Origin: Streptomyces sp. DvalAA-43
GTDB taxonomy: Bacteria > Actinomycetota > Actinomycetes > Streptomycetales > Streptomycetaceae
Direction of reading: 5' to 3'
NCBI RefSeq assembly: GCF_900091725.1
Contig: NZ_FMBW01000074.1
Location: 62,001-126,000, forward strand
Length of the DNA stretch: 64,000 nt
The notes under the pieces are model-generated. The model was not told the DNA's origin, ran no database searches, and saw only the letters and a program-made list of their open reading frames with translations. The position numbers and the translations under genes are program-made. This document shows positions 16,755-24,571 of the stretch, one piece after another. The first letter of the stretch is position 1, and each line of letters begins with the position of its first letter.

Positions 16755-17136
16755 TTGTCTGTCAGTAGACGGAGGGCTGGGCGGGTGTTGGGTCCAGTTC
16801 TTGACCTTGCGCTCATGGCCGGTGCGGCTCCTGCCTATGCGGCCGGTGCCGGTGCTGTGGTCAAGGCGACTGCCAACGCCGATGGCTTGGTTGGGGGAGC
16901 AGACGGCGCTGGCGCAGGCTGCAGAGACCGGGGAGCCGGTTGAGATCACCGCGGCGCGCACCGAGTATGCGACGACCGAGGCGAACCCCGACGGCTCGTT
17001 CACGCTGACCCAGTCGACGGCGCCGCGGCGTGTGCGGGCAAGTGACGGTTCGTGGCAAAGCGTGGACACAACCCTGGTGCACCGTTCCGACGGTTCTGTG
17101 GGACCGAAGGCCGCTGTGGTGGATCTGGCGTTCACT
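16755..17136 (+). pseudogene. 5' remnant of a secreted RHS/LamG-type (polymorphic toxin-like) protein
   Basis: A TTG start with GGGGGAG upstream begins a signal peptide (RAGRVLGPVLDLALMAGAAP, AYA). The continuing protein is found only after a frameshift near 16890: ALAQAAETGEPVEITAARTE, then STAPRRVRASDGSWQSVDTT and PKAAVVDLAFTEP. This N-terminal pattern is familiar from large secreted Streptomyces proteins with LamG, DNRLRE or RHS repeats, some of which carry C-terminal toxins. Reading ends at the left end of an IS at 17137, and the rest of the gene is not found downstream. The immunity-like genes that follow fit its having been a toxin module. Confidence 0.65.
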
Positions 17137-18020
17137 GAGCCGATTCCAACCTGCTGGCCTCGTATGTCAGTTGGGCGGCTCTGCAACGCGATGTAGCTTC
17201 TGGTAGGAGGGTGTCACGACCAAGATCCACCGTGCCCCACCAGGAGCTTCGCGTGCTTGTCTACCCGTCGTCGATTGATCTGTCCAGCCGCACCCTGCGC
17301 TGTCTGAGCGCTCGGCGGCCTGCCCGGCGGCGGGAGATCGGGACGCGCTAACGGCGTCTGCCCGTAGGCCGACAGGCCCTGTTGGCCTTGGCGCACCTGC
17401 CGTGCGGCGATACCTATGCCCAGCTCGCCGGGTTCCGCATCGGCATCGCAACCGTCTACCGCTGCATACGCGAGGCTATCGACGTTCTGGCCGCCCTCAC
17501 CCCAACCCTGACCGAGGCGATGAAGACCATCCGGACCAAGGCGTTCGTGATCCTGGACGGTACCCTCCTGCCGATCGACCGGATCGCCGCCGACACCCCG
17601 TACTACTCCGGGAAACACAAGCGCCACGGCATGAACGTCCAGGTTCTCAGCGATCCGTTCGGGCGGCTGTTGTGGGCGTCCCCCGCCCTGCCGGGGTCCG
17701 TCCACGACCTGACCGCCGCACGGACCCATGGGATCATCGACGCGCTCGCCGCAGCCGAACTGAAGTGCTGGGCGGACAAGGCGTACCAGGGAGCCGGCCA
17801 CCCCGTACGCGTCCCGTTCCGAGGCCGCCGACTCAAGCGATGGCAGCGTCGACACAACAGCACGCACGCCAAGATCCGCTGCCTCGACGAACAGGCCATG
17901 GCTACCCTCAAGGGCTGGCGCCTCCTACGGAAACTCCGCTGCAGCACCAACCGCATCACCGCGATCGTCCAAGCCGTACTTGTCCTCCATCACGCATCAA
18001 CGTGAGATTGGAAAAGGCTC
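17137..18020 (+). mobile_element. IS5-group insertion sequence (degenerate)
   Basis: The element is bounded by imperfect inverted ends: GAGCCGATTCCAACCT on the left and the complement of GAGCCTTTTCCAATCT on the right, just outside a DDE transposase gene. It interrupts the secreted-protein remnant on its left. I could not find a convincing target duplication, so one end may have been altered. The transposase has an internal stop, so the copy is probably not autonomous. Confidence 0.65.
17253..18005 (+). pseudogene. IS5-type DDE transposase with an internal stop codon
   Basis: The reading frame begins at GTG 17253 (VLVYPSSIDLSSRTLRCLS) and is interrupted by TAA at 17349-17351. It then continues in the same frame to 18005 with intact transposase sequence: the DDE first Asp in FVILDGTLLPIDR, SGKHKRHGMNVQVL, the second Asp in GSVHDLTAARTHG, and WADKAYQGAG near the last acidic position. 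A TTG at 17382 could start a 207-residue product without the N-terminal helix-turn-helix, but that would lack DNA-binding function. Confidence 0.75.
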
Positions 18021-18032
18021 AATAATGGCGGC

Positions 18033-18701
18033 ATGATTGAACCTGACTCCATTGATTTGTTCAGGTTCGTATCTGACTGGCATGGACTGCCAGATTTGCC
18101 GCCGAGCGCGCTGCCGGCTGGGTGTGACTGGCTTCCAGCACCACTTAGAGAGTGGCATATCCTTGCCTCTCAATGGAGTAAACCGCTGATGCGGCTTAAT
18201 CAAATGGTCGAGCCGGGCGATATTGAAGTAGTTGAAGGGAAATCCGTATTCCTGGAGGACGCGGCTTGTGACTGGAGATCGGCATTCGATGTCGAGTGTC
18301 CGAGTGTTGTTTATGAAAGTGAACTAGAGGAGGATTGGGTGGTGAGTTCCGAGACGTTGCAGGAGACATTGATACATAGTGCGCTACTGGAAGCTGCGAG
18401 CGCAGGGCAGTATCAGCGCTTTTGTGGGCGGGTCAGGGATGCTCGCCTTCCGGAAGTGCTCGGATCTCTAGTGAAGGTTAATTTGGGTGGATGGCAGTGG
18501 TACAACAATCCGAACTGCCTTATCTATATGAGTGAAAAAATCGTCGCTTCTGTAGAGCCTAACATTGATATTCGCGACTCGCGATTCAATACTCCCGAGT
18601 ATGTAGATGTGCAGATCGCGAGCAATGACTCGCAGGCGCTAGCCTATTTGGATGAGATTCCAGGGATTGGGTGGCGGGTGACGAATCCCGGGCTGAATTG
18701 A
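18033..18701 (+). CDS. Putative immunity protein, low-GC, unrecognised family
   Basis: This 222-residue acidic, cytosolic protein differs clearly from its surroundings by many A/T-ending codons and runs such as GAGTGAAAAAATC, indicating transfer. It has WHGLPDLPPS near the start, a Trp-rich middle (LREWHILASQW) and the LVKVNLGGWQWYNNPN segment. This is the style of immunity proteins encoded behind polymorphic toxins. It lies directly after the IS that truncated a toxin-like gene and before a SUKH-type immunity gene, which supports an immunity role by context only. I cannot name its family. A strong terminator lies about 150 bases downstream. Confidence 0.55.
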   Translation: MIEPDSIDLFRFVSDWHGLPDLPPSALPAGCDWLPAPLREWHILASQWSKPLMRLNQMVEPGDIEVVEGKSVFLEDAACDWRSAFDVECPSVVYESELEEDWVVSSETLQETLIHSALLEAASAGQYQRFCGRVRDARLPEVLGSLVKVNLGGWQWYNNPNCLIYMSEKIVASVEPNIDIRDSRFNTPEYVDVQIASNDSQALAYLDEIPGIGWRVTNPGLN

Positions 18702-18851
18702 TGCGCGGGCTGAAGAATCATCGATAGTTGTAGTCGCCTGCCTATTCGGTGAGCAGGCGGATTCGTCGGAAGAGCTCTGGCAGTGCCGCAGTTTTAGTGC
18801 CGTGATCTCTCCGTGAGTCAGCAGAGGGATTACGTTCTCAAGGGGGAAATG

Positions 18852-18882
18852 AAGCCCCGCCAGGTGCGTCCTGGCGGGGCTT
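18852..18882 (+). terminator. Hairpin terminator after the immunity-like gene
   Basis: A 12-bp stem (AAGCCCCGCCAG and its complement) with a 7-base loop ends in GGGGCTTCTGTG. It lies 151 bases after the immunity-like stop. It also sits just before the start of the next SUKH remnant, which may therefore use a later start. Confidence 0.75.
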
Positions 18883-18891
18883 CTGTGTGGG

Positions 18892-19106
18892 GTGACGGAA
18901 CATATATCAGACGATTCTGAACAGGCCGAAACCGTGAATCCACACGTTCGACAACTTGCGCAACTGATTGCACCTCCGGATCCCCATCCCTCGCACAAGG
19001 ACTGGGGCACGGTGGAGAGTGAGCTTGGGATCGAACTTCCGGAAGACTACATGGAATTGATCGATACCTATGGTGGCGGACGGTTTGATGGGTATCTCTG
19101 GGTCCT
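18892..19106 (+). pseudogene. SMI1/KNR4 (SUKH) immunity gene, fragment 1 of 3
   Basis: This encodes the N-terminal part of a SUKH-superfamily protein: W-G-TVESELGIELPEDYMEL, then YGGGRFDGYLWVL. The frame runs into the left end of a Tn3-family element at 19107 and stops within it at 19119. Joining bases 18892-19106, 23610-23865 and 24030-24140 gives one uninterrupted 193-codon frame of normal SUKH length, so the gene was intact before two insertions. SUKH proteins neutralise contact-dependent or polymorphic nuclease toxins. The start may instead be the GTG near 18933. Confidence 0.8.
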
Positions 19107-19198
19107 CGGTCGCGAGTAGCAGCGGTACAGCGGTTAGCGCTAAGGAATGATCTTCGCTGCCGGGGGCGGCCCGGCCAGAACGGGCGCACGCTGGAGGT

Positions 19199-19738
19199 GT
19201 GGCTGAGGACCGGAACGCCGAGCTTGCCGCTCTCGCCCGCCAGGCCGTGGCAGCCGCGGGCGGCCTGCGGCTGCTGGTCGAGCGGATGGGCGATCTCGGC
19301 TGGCGGATGCAGGACTACAGCGACGAGGACCTGCTGAACGTCGCCTCCGCCCTGCGCGGCACCGCGATCCTGATCGCCCTCGACACCGAGGACATGGACC
19401 TGCACGAGGAAGTCACCGGGCGCCGGGTGCACGAGGTGCACGATGTCGCCGAGTGGCTCCGAGAGCACGGCGAAGGCGACGGCCGGCCGTTACCCTGCCG
19501 ACCCGGGCCGGTTGTCCCGGCCGCCGGGGATGACCCGCAGGACGGGGCCGGCGGGGGCGAACTCGCCGAGGTCGAGAGCGGCGTCGCGTCCGCCCGCGCG
19601 GGACGCCGGGCGCCGCCCCCACCCCGGGCGGCAGCGGCGCGAGGTCCTGGGACACCCTTCCGTCCCAGCTGTGATTCACGTCACTGCCGGCGGCTCGGTG
19701 CAGCACCCGGCCCCGTTCCGCCGTCATGGGGGCAGTGA
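19199..19738 (+). CDS. Hypothetical protein in the Tn3 element
   Basis: From GTG 19199 the first 100 residues look like a real helical protein (ELAALARQAVAAAGGLRLLV, then SDEDLLNVASALRG, and HEVHDVAEWLREHGEG). The remaining 80 residues are Pro/Arg/Ala-rich and unlike coding sequence, suggesting a frameshift or a fusion to intergenic DNA near 19500. No function is recognised. It lies just inside the left end of the transposon and upstream of the sigma factor. Confidence 0.4.
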   Translation: MAEDRNAELAALARQAVAAAGGLRLLVERMGDLGWRMQDYSDEDLLNVASALRGTAILIALDTEDMDLHEEVTGRRVHEVHDVAEWLREHGEGDGRPLPCRPGPVVPAAGDDPQDGAGGGELAEVESGVASARAGRRAPPPPRAAAARGPGTPFRPSCDSRHCRRLGAAPGPVPPSWGQ

Positions 19739-19769
19739 TCGGGACGGGACGAGGAGAGGAGGTCGGCGG

Positions 19770-20318
19770 GTGAGGTTTCGCAGGAGCGGTCCGGGCAACG
19801 GATTCACGGAGTTCGTCGCACAGCGGTCGGGAGCGTTGTTCCGCACCGCGTATGCGCTGACCGGTGACGTGCACGTGGCCGAGGATCTGGTGCAGGAGGC
19901 GCTGGAGCGGGCGTGCCGACACTGGCGGAAGGTCGAGGTGGCGGACTCGCCGGAGGCGTACGTGCGCAAAGTGCTGGTCAACCTGGCCAACGACCGCTGG
20001 CGGCGGCTGTCGCGCCTGGGCGAGCGCCCCGGGCTGTCGGGGGTGCCCGAGACGGCCGACCCCCGGGACCGGTTCGGGCAGGTGGATCTGCGCGCGGAAC
20101 TGATCGAGGCACTGCTCGGGCTGCCGATGGGCATGCGCAGCGTGGTGGTCCTGTACTACCTGCACGATCTGGACGCCGGGCAGGTCGCCGGCATCCTGGA
20201 CATCTCTTCGAGTGCGGTGAGGTCCCAGCTCGCCCGCGGCCTGGCCAAGCTGCGCGATTCCGTATCGGGCGCCCAGGCGCCGCACACCCCGTCGGCCGCT
20301 TTCGGAGGTACGAAGTGA
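19770..20318 (+). CDS. SigE-family ECF RNA polymerase sigma factor
   Basis: The protein is 182 residues from the GTG at 19770, which is preceded by GGAGAGGAGG. Region 2 is seen in FRTAYALTGDVHVAEDLVQE and the following HWRKVEVADSPEAYVRKVLV; region 4 is LLGLPMGMRSVVVLYYLHDL with the HTH DAGQVAGILDISSSAVRSQL. These are features of the Streptomyces SigE-type ECF group. The stop overlaps the start of a membrane PASTA protein (GTGA), giving a sigma/anti-sigma-like pair. A sigma factor is unusual cargo for a Tn3 element. The frame is open further upstream, but without coding character. Confidence 0.85.
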   Translation: MRFRRSGPGNGFTEFVAQRSGALFRTAYALTGDVHVAEDLVQEALERACRHWRKVEVADSPEAYVRKVLVNLANDRWRRLSRLGERPGLSGVPETADPRDRFGQVDLRAELIEALLGLPMGMRSVVVLYYLHDLDAGQVAGILDISSSAVRSQLARGLAKLRDSVSGAQAPHTPSAAFGGTK

Positions 20319-20893
20319 GGAACACGTCGTCCGGACCCGCCCCGTTCGAGCCGGGCCTCGAAGCCGAGCTGCGTGCCGCGGTGGCCTCCTTCGCCGACGG
20401 GCCGACGGCGCCGGTCGTCGACGCGGCCGCGATCGAGCGAGTCGTCAGCCGCAGCCGCACCCGCCGGGCGCTCCTCGGCACCGCTGCGGCGTGCTGCGTG
20501 CTGGCGTGCGCCACGGTGGGGTTCTTCGCGCTGAAGCCCGTGCCGCCCGCGCCCGGCGCCTCCCCGTCCCTGTCCACACCGGCGAACGGGGCGTGCACCC
20601 CGCTCGCCACCGGCACCCCCAAGAGCGGAAGCGCCGATGCGACTCCGACACAGGAGCAGGAGCAGACCGCGGGAGCGGGCATCGCGCTGCCGGACCTGGC
20701 CGGCATGCCGGTCGAACAGGCCGGAAGCCTGCTGCGCGGACTCGGACTGAGCTGCACGATCATGCGGCACACGGACTGGAACGCTCCCGCCGGGCAGGTG
20801 ATCAGCAGTGACCCCCGGGGCGGCGCAGAACCGGTGGCACCGGGCTCGTCCGTCCTCCTGCTGGTCTCGACGGGCAAACCCGGCAGAACCTGA
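20315..20893 (+). CDS. Membrane-anchored PASTA-domain protein, likely partner of the sigma factor
   Basis: This 192-residue protein begins at GTG 20315, overlapping the sigma factor stop. A cytosolic segment of about 50 residues (AAIERVVSRSRTRRALL) is followed by one membrane helix (TAAACCVLACATVGFFAL). An extracytoplasmic Pro/Thr-rich stalk and one PASTA domain follow (LPDLAGMPVEQAGSLLRGLG through GSSVLLLVSTG). PASTA domains bind peptidoglycan fragments or beta-lactams. The topology fits a cell-wall sensing anti-sigma factor, but the zinc-type anti-sigma motif is not present, so that role is inferred from gene order. Confidence 0.7.
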   Translation: MRNTSSGPAPFEPGLEAELRAAVASFADGPTAPVVDAAAIERVVSRSRTRRALLGTAAACCVLACATVGFFALKPVPPAPGASPSLSTPANGACTPLATGTPKSGSADATPTQEQEQTAGAGIALPDLAGMPVEQAGSLLRGLGLSCTIMRHTDWNAPAGQVISSDPRGGAEPVAPGSSVLLLVSTGKPGRT

Positions 20894-21177
20894 GCGACCG
20901 GGCCCTTCGGCCCGCGCACCGGCAGGACGGCGCCCCGTCCTGCCGGGCAGGGGAGCCACCCGGAGCGGGGGAACGGCTGCGGGTGGCGGGCTCCGATGCC
21001 GTCAGCCGCGCAGCTCGCTCGGCATCGTCTTTGGGTTGCGGAGGTCCTGCCCGAGGCGGCGGCCCCGACCGGCGCGGACGCGGGCCCGGCGCGCCGCGTC
21101 CGCGCAGGTCGTACCGGACGCCGGTCGACCGGCGTCCGGTGGTGCTGACGCCCTATAGAAAGAACCGGGTAAAAGAA

Positions 21178-21213
21178 CCCGCCCTCCCTCCCGGAGCGGG
21201 AAGGGAGGGCGGG
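21178..21213. terminator. Hairpin terminator inside the Tn3 element
   Basis: The arms CCCGCCCTCCCT and AGGGAGGGCGGG pair perfectly around a 12-base loop. It lies between the rightward cargo genes and the leftward small gene, so it can serve both directions. Confidence 0.7.
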
Positions 21214-21236
21214 TGGGGGCGTTGCCCCGAGGACGG

Positions 21237-21281
21237 CGTCGGGGATCAGCGGAACCGTGGTTGGCGCTGAGGTTGATCATG
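21237..21281. repeat. 45-bp inverted repeat, left arm (right arm 21883-21927)
   Basis: The complement of this arm matches 21883-21927 with one mismatch. The arms flank about 600 bp that contain the frameshifted small gene and its operator-like palindromes. A diverged third copy lies at about 23521-23555 next to the right end of the transposon, in the same orientation as the right arm. Confidence 0.85.
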
Positions 21282-21313
21282 AAGGGTTTCCCCTCTACCG
21301 CGGGCGAGGGTGA

Positions 21314-21797
21314 CTATCGCATCATGCGAAGGGCGATCGGCCGGGACACGGCCGGGTACACGTAGTCCGCCAGCTGGTTCGCGGAGTGCGCGCCGACTGC
21401 TCGCGCGGCCCGGAGGGCGTCCGCGAGCTCCTGGTCGGCGAGCAGGCCGAGCAGGCGCAGGTACAGCTTGCGCTCGCGGGCGGCCTCCAGCGCGGATATC
21501 TCGGGCGCCGGGGGGGGCGAGCTGGTCGCACTCCACGATGGCGGCGACGTCGCTGTCGCTGTTGCTGGCGAACGCGTCCGGGTCGTCGGCGAAGGCCACG
21601 CGTACGCGGAGCAGGGGCCTGCCGTCCTCGTCGGTGATGCCTGCCGCGTCGGTGTCGTAGATCCACGCGGCGAGCACGTCGCGGCCGTAGTCGGCGGCGG
21701 TGCCGTCGTGCTCCTCCGGCTCGTCGGCCAGGGCCACCGCCTGCCACGCAGGGAAATCCGCAGCCTCGGTGGTCTCGATGCTGTGCAGGTAGCGCAT
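21314..21797 (-). pseudogene. Small Tn3-borne gene with a frameshift in a G8 run
   Basis: From the ATG at 21797 the first half reads MRYLHSIETTEAADFPAWQA, then DGRPLLRVRVAFADDPDAFA. After an eight-G run near 21510-21517 the sensible reading continues in another frame, as EISALEAARERKLYLRLLGL and SANQLADYVYPAVSRPIALR, up to the TAG at 21314-21316. One base too many in the run would explain it, either a real mutation or a sequencing error. The product would be about 160 residues; no function is recognised. The gene is read leftward from a region rich in palindromes. Confidence 0.65.
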
Positions 21798-21810
21798 ACC
21801 CACTCCTTGT

Positions 21811-21871
21811 CCGGTAAAGGCATTGACCACCTTAGCGGTAAACGCCTTTACCGGTCAATGCATTGACCGGT
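21811..21871. promoter_or_regulatory. Nested palindromes upstream of the Tn3-borne small gene
   Basis: CCGGTAAAGGC (21811-21821) and GCCTTTACCGG (21844-21854) form an inverted pair. The perfect 22-bp palindrome ACCGGTCAATG/CATTGACCGGT occupies 21850-21871. Placed 14-74 bases before the small gene, these look like operators, or half-sites of a resolution site, though no resolvase gene is visible. Confidence 0.6.
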
Positions 21872-21958
21872 CGCCTGTCCGGCATGATCAATCTCAGCGC
21901 CAACCACGGTTCCGCTGATCCCCGACGTCGAGGTACCCCTTGAGCTCGGCGACCAGCA

Positions 21959-22319
21959 TCACGAGGCACCGCCGGCGGTGAAGGTGGCCGGCACGGACGG
22001 CACCGCCTGGGCAGGCACGGGCGAGCCGGCGGGGGCATCGTCCGGGCCCATGACGTCCTCGCCGTGGTTGCAGCAGGCCCCGCACAGCAGGCGCCAGCCG
22101 CCGGGCCTTCTCGGGATGTTGTAGGCCACGTGGTCGTCATCGCCGTCGTTCTTGCGCAGGTCTCAACCGCACTCGGCGCACAACAGGCCCATCCGGGCGG
22201 CCTGCTTCTCGCTCCACCACGGCCAGGCCGCCGCCATGTTCGTGCGGATGCAGAGCCCCATCTGCCCGGGGGGAGGGCTGGAAGTACACGAAGCCCCAGC
22301 CGGGCGCCTCCTCGGGCAT
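21959..22319 (-). pseudogene. Degraded small zinc-ribbon-like protein in the Tn3 element
   Basis: The frame opens as MPEEAPGWGFVYFQPSP at 22319 and shifts in a G/C run near 22265. It then reads MAAAWPWWSEKQAARMGLLC, a CAECG with an in-frame TGA, and then WRLLCGACCNHGEDVMGPDD to the stop at 21959. The two Cys-x2-Cys pairs suggest a zinc ribbon. One frameshift and one stop make it non-functional as read. It sits directly after the transposase remnant. Confidence 0.55.
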
Positions 22320-22349
22320 CGGGGTGCGACGCTCCTTGAGGGAGGGCAT

Positions 22350-23427
22350 CCACACCTCCAGCGCCCTCGTCGGTCAGCTCCAGCTCGCGGATCAGCACCC
22401 GGGCCGCCTTCGCCACCGTGCGCGACGCCTTCTCCAGGTGCGGCAACATCACCAGCCGCTCCCGGTCGGAGACCCGCCGGGCCGGGTTGATCAGCCGGGT
22501 GGCCATCAGCAGCGCGAACAGGTCCAGCGCGTCGTCGATCGCCGCCGCCTCCAGGCTGCGGACCACCGCGGTCAGCAGCGCGGTGCGCTTCGGCTCCGCC
22601 GACCGCTCCAGCGTCTGGGCCTTCGAGGCGAGCCCGTACCGGGCCAGGGTGGTCAGCCGGTTCACCGGCACCCGGGTCAGGTTCACCCGGCCCAGCTGGA
22701 ACGCCGAGATCTCGTTCACCCGGTCCAGCGCCCGCGCCATCGCGGTGCCGGTCGTGCGGGTCGGCGGCCGGCGCAGCCGCTCCAGCTCGGAGACCCGGGC
22801 GCCGTCAGGCACCTCCAGCAGCCGCACCAACTCCCCCGGCAGCGCGGCGTCCGCGCGGTGCGCGGCCCGGGCCACCGTGGCGTGCAGCCGCTTCTCCGCC
22901 ACCGCCCGCACCTCCGACACCTGCCGGGCCAGCACCGAGACGCCCGGCAGCAGCACCCGGTGCCGGCGCAGCCACGCCACCGCGTGGTCGAACAGCGCCA
23001 CCGGCCCCTCGGCGTGCGTCCAGGCCCGGCCATGCAGGAAGGTGCGGAACCGCCGGCCCCACCCCGCGTCCTCGAAGTCCCGGTAGCCGTAGGCGTCCCG
23101 GATCTCCCAGGCGTGCTCGTACGGCGTCATCTGCCGCTCGGTGTACCGCTTCACGCACGAGGCGTCCTCGACGCCCAGCTGCTCGGCCAGGTAGTCCACC
23201 ACCGCCCACGGCACGTCCAGCGGGTCCGCCAGGAACAGCCCCACGTACCGGACGGTGCAGATCTGCAGGGCGAAGCCGAGGCGGTTGTGGTCCCCGCGCC
23301 GTTTCGCGATCAGCAGGCGGTCCTCGTCATCGAGGAAGAAGAATCGCTCCAGCTCAGGGCGGGTCGGCACCTCTTTGAAGGAGCCGTAGGACGCGGCCTG
23401 ATCATCAGTTAAGAACTCAACCGGCAC
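22350..23427 (-). pseudogene. tnpA: Tn3-family transposase TnpA, N-terminal part only
   Basis: From the GTG at 23427 the frame encodes about 360 residues of a Tn3 transposase. It begins VEFLTDDQAASYGSF, with the DUF4158-type LAEQLGVEDASCVKRYTERQ region and RVLLPGVSVLARQVSEVRAV. Full TnpA proteins are about 1,000 residues. The C-terminal two thirds, including the DDE catalytic domain, are missing; reading becomes non-coding after LIRELELTDEGAGG. The fragment retains DNA-end-binding sequence but cannot catalyse transposition. Confidence 0.82.
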
Positions 23428-23604
23428 GGGCCGGAGGGTAGCCGGGCCGCCGCTGGCTCAGTTAGCCGTCACTCGAACCCCTGCGCGGAAGATCCCTTCC
23501 GTGATATCGGGCCCCCGAGCGTGATCACCCTCAGCGCCAATCACGGCCGCTGACCTGCCCCGGAGGCTTAGCGCTAACCGCTGTACCGCTGCTACTCACG
23601 ACCG

Positions 23605-23865
23605 GTCCTCGAGCCTGGGTGCGTGAACCGTTATTGTGACCTGGAGCGTTCCAAGTGCGAGCGCGATGAGGCTTTTCAGACGCTGTGGGAATTCGGTGAA
23701 CCCAAGCCGGAGCTGTTGGAAGTTTCTGGAAGTCGACTTGTCCCTTGGGCCTCGACGGACAACGGAGAGTTTCTTTACTGGCTCATTCGTCCAGGAATCG
23801 ATCCGAGTGGTTGGACGATTATGGTGAACGAGGCTCGAGGGGATTGGTGGGAACATTTCGAGCTA
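23605..23865 (+). pseudogene. SMI1/KNR4 (SUKH) immunity gene, fragment 2 of 3
   Basis: This segment begins with the second copy of the GTCCT target duplication (23605-23609) and continues the SUKH frame: EPGCVNRYCDLERSKC, then LVPWASTDNGEFLYWLI and WTIMVNEARGDWWEHFEL. These are typical central and C-terminal SUKH features (PW-x-STDNG, then W-T-hydrophobic-VNE). The frame is cut at 23866 by a MITE; translation would run on into the MITE and end after four foreign residues at 23880. Codon use is AT-richer than the chromosome, as for the nearby immunity-like gene. Confidence 0.82.
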
Positions 23866-24027
23866 AGGGCTGTCCCGTAATCCCTGGTGGATCAGCGTGT
23901 GGCGTCGGGCGCGGTGCATCGCAAGGCGGAGGGACGCCCGAATACTGGATGTATTCGGGCGTTCCGACAACGCGGCGAGGTGCCGTGGCCGTCGTCGCAC
24001 GCCCACCAGGGATTACGGGACAGCCCT
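23866..24027. mobile_element. 162-bp MITE with 25-bp perfect inverted ends and TA duplication
   Basis: The ends 23866-23890 and 24003-24027 are exact inverted copies beginning AGGGCTGTCCCGTAATC. TA is present on both outer sides (23864-23865 and 24028-24029). The interior lacks a gene and holds another inverted repeat (ACGCCCGAATAC and GTATTCGGGCGT near 23931-23970). The terminal sequence resembles ends of IS5-group elements of Streptomyces. Removing it with one TA rejoins the SUKH frame. Confidence 0.88.
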
Positions 24028-24029
24028 TA

Positions 24030-24140
24030 GGGTGCTCTGAACTCCTGGTGAGTCTGCTCGCGGGAGAAATTCGTTCGGAAATCCTCTCCACTTCGTTCCC
24101 AACCAGGATTCACGAGTTTAGATCGTCGGCAAGTTTCTGA
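24030..24140 (+). pseudogene. SMI1/KNR4 (SUKH) immunity gene, fragment 3 of 3
   Basis: After the MITE the SUKH frame resumes as GCSELLVSLLAGEIRSEILS and ends at TGA 24138-24140. The pattern (hydrophobic LL-x-LL-x-GE, then FP) is the usual SUKH C terminus. It overlaps by 31 bases the end of the leftward TusA-like gene. Confidence 0.8.
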
Positions 24141-24571
24141 TCGGGATCGACGGGAGGGAGTGTGAGGGCGTCTACCACATTCGCCCTCTGGCCGTTCCCG
24201 CCCGGCCGTTTCACGGGACCGATCGCCACATCCACATGACGAAGAGCCTCCCGACCTGCGAAGAAGTCGGTGGCCATGCCGGGTCGGGCAGGGTGCCAGG
24301 GTGTGTCAGGGAGGGTGGGACGGGCGTCTGCGGTCAACCGGAGCGCGTACACCAGGCGTTCGCCGGGCACCGGGCCCAGGTAGTTGTGGCCGACCACGTG
24401 GCACCAGGCCGGCAGGTCGAGGGGTGCGGCCGGATCCGTCGCGATCACATGCACCACGGCGCCCGGCGGCGTCCCCTCGATCCGCTTGCGGAGACGCAGC
24501 AGGAGCGTGACGCACAGCAGTCCGGTGCCATCAACGGTGATGTCCGCCGGGGGCGTCAGGTCGGAGTTCAC
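24110..24571 (-). CDS. TusA/SirA-like sulfurtransferase family protein
   Basis: This 153-residue protein has the TusA-like beginning VDGTGLLCVTLLLRLRKRIE, with Cys20 in the place of the sulfur-carrying Cys (the usual CP-x2 is here CVTL). It continues as VHVIATDPAAPLDLPAWCHV and GHNYLG, as in TusA domains. TusA relays persulfide sulfur to acceptors. The C-terminal half is an extension of unclear origin; its last residues overlap the SUKH remnant and may be acquired sequence. The start overlaps the stop of the thioredoxin-like gene, so both form one leftward operon. Confidence 0.65.
   Translation of the reverse strand: MNSDLTPPADITVDGTGLLCVTLLLRLRKRIEGTPPGAVVHVIATDPAAPLDLPAWCHVVGHNYLGPVPGERLVYALRLTADARPTLPDTPWHPARPGMATDFFAGREALRHVDVAIGPVKRPGGNGQRANVVDALTLPPVDPDQKLADDLNS

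Larger units (their letters stand above)
20894..21313. other. 420-bp gap inside the Tn3 element with two hairpins
   Basis: Right after the PASTA gene is a short hairpin CGGGCCCTTCGGCCCG (20899-20914). A second, stronger hairpin occurs at 21178-21213 following the AT-richer CCCTATAGAAAG. One arm of a 45-bp inverted repeat sits at 21237-21281. I see no gene. Confidence 0.6.
19107..23604. mobile_element. Tn3-family transposon (4,498 bp) with 38-bp inverted ends and 5-bp target duplication
   Basis: The left end 19107-19144 and right end 23567-23604 are 38-bp inverted repeats differing at one base, the canonical Tn3 length. The outer side carries the direct 5-bp target duplication GTCCT at 19102-19106 and 23605-23609. 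Excision restores a SUKH open frame. Inside are a hypothetical gene, a SigE-type sigma factor with a PASTA anti-sigma-like partner, a frameshifted small gene, and only the N-terminal third of a Tn3 transposase. No resolvase is seen. The element is therefore non-autonomous but could be moved by a related transposase in trans. Confidence 0.92.

Noticed and set aside
17382..18005. Treating the IS transposase as an intact 207-aa protein
   Set aside because: The same frame continues upstream past an internal TAA with transposase-like sequence, so the intact form was longer.
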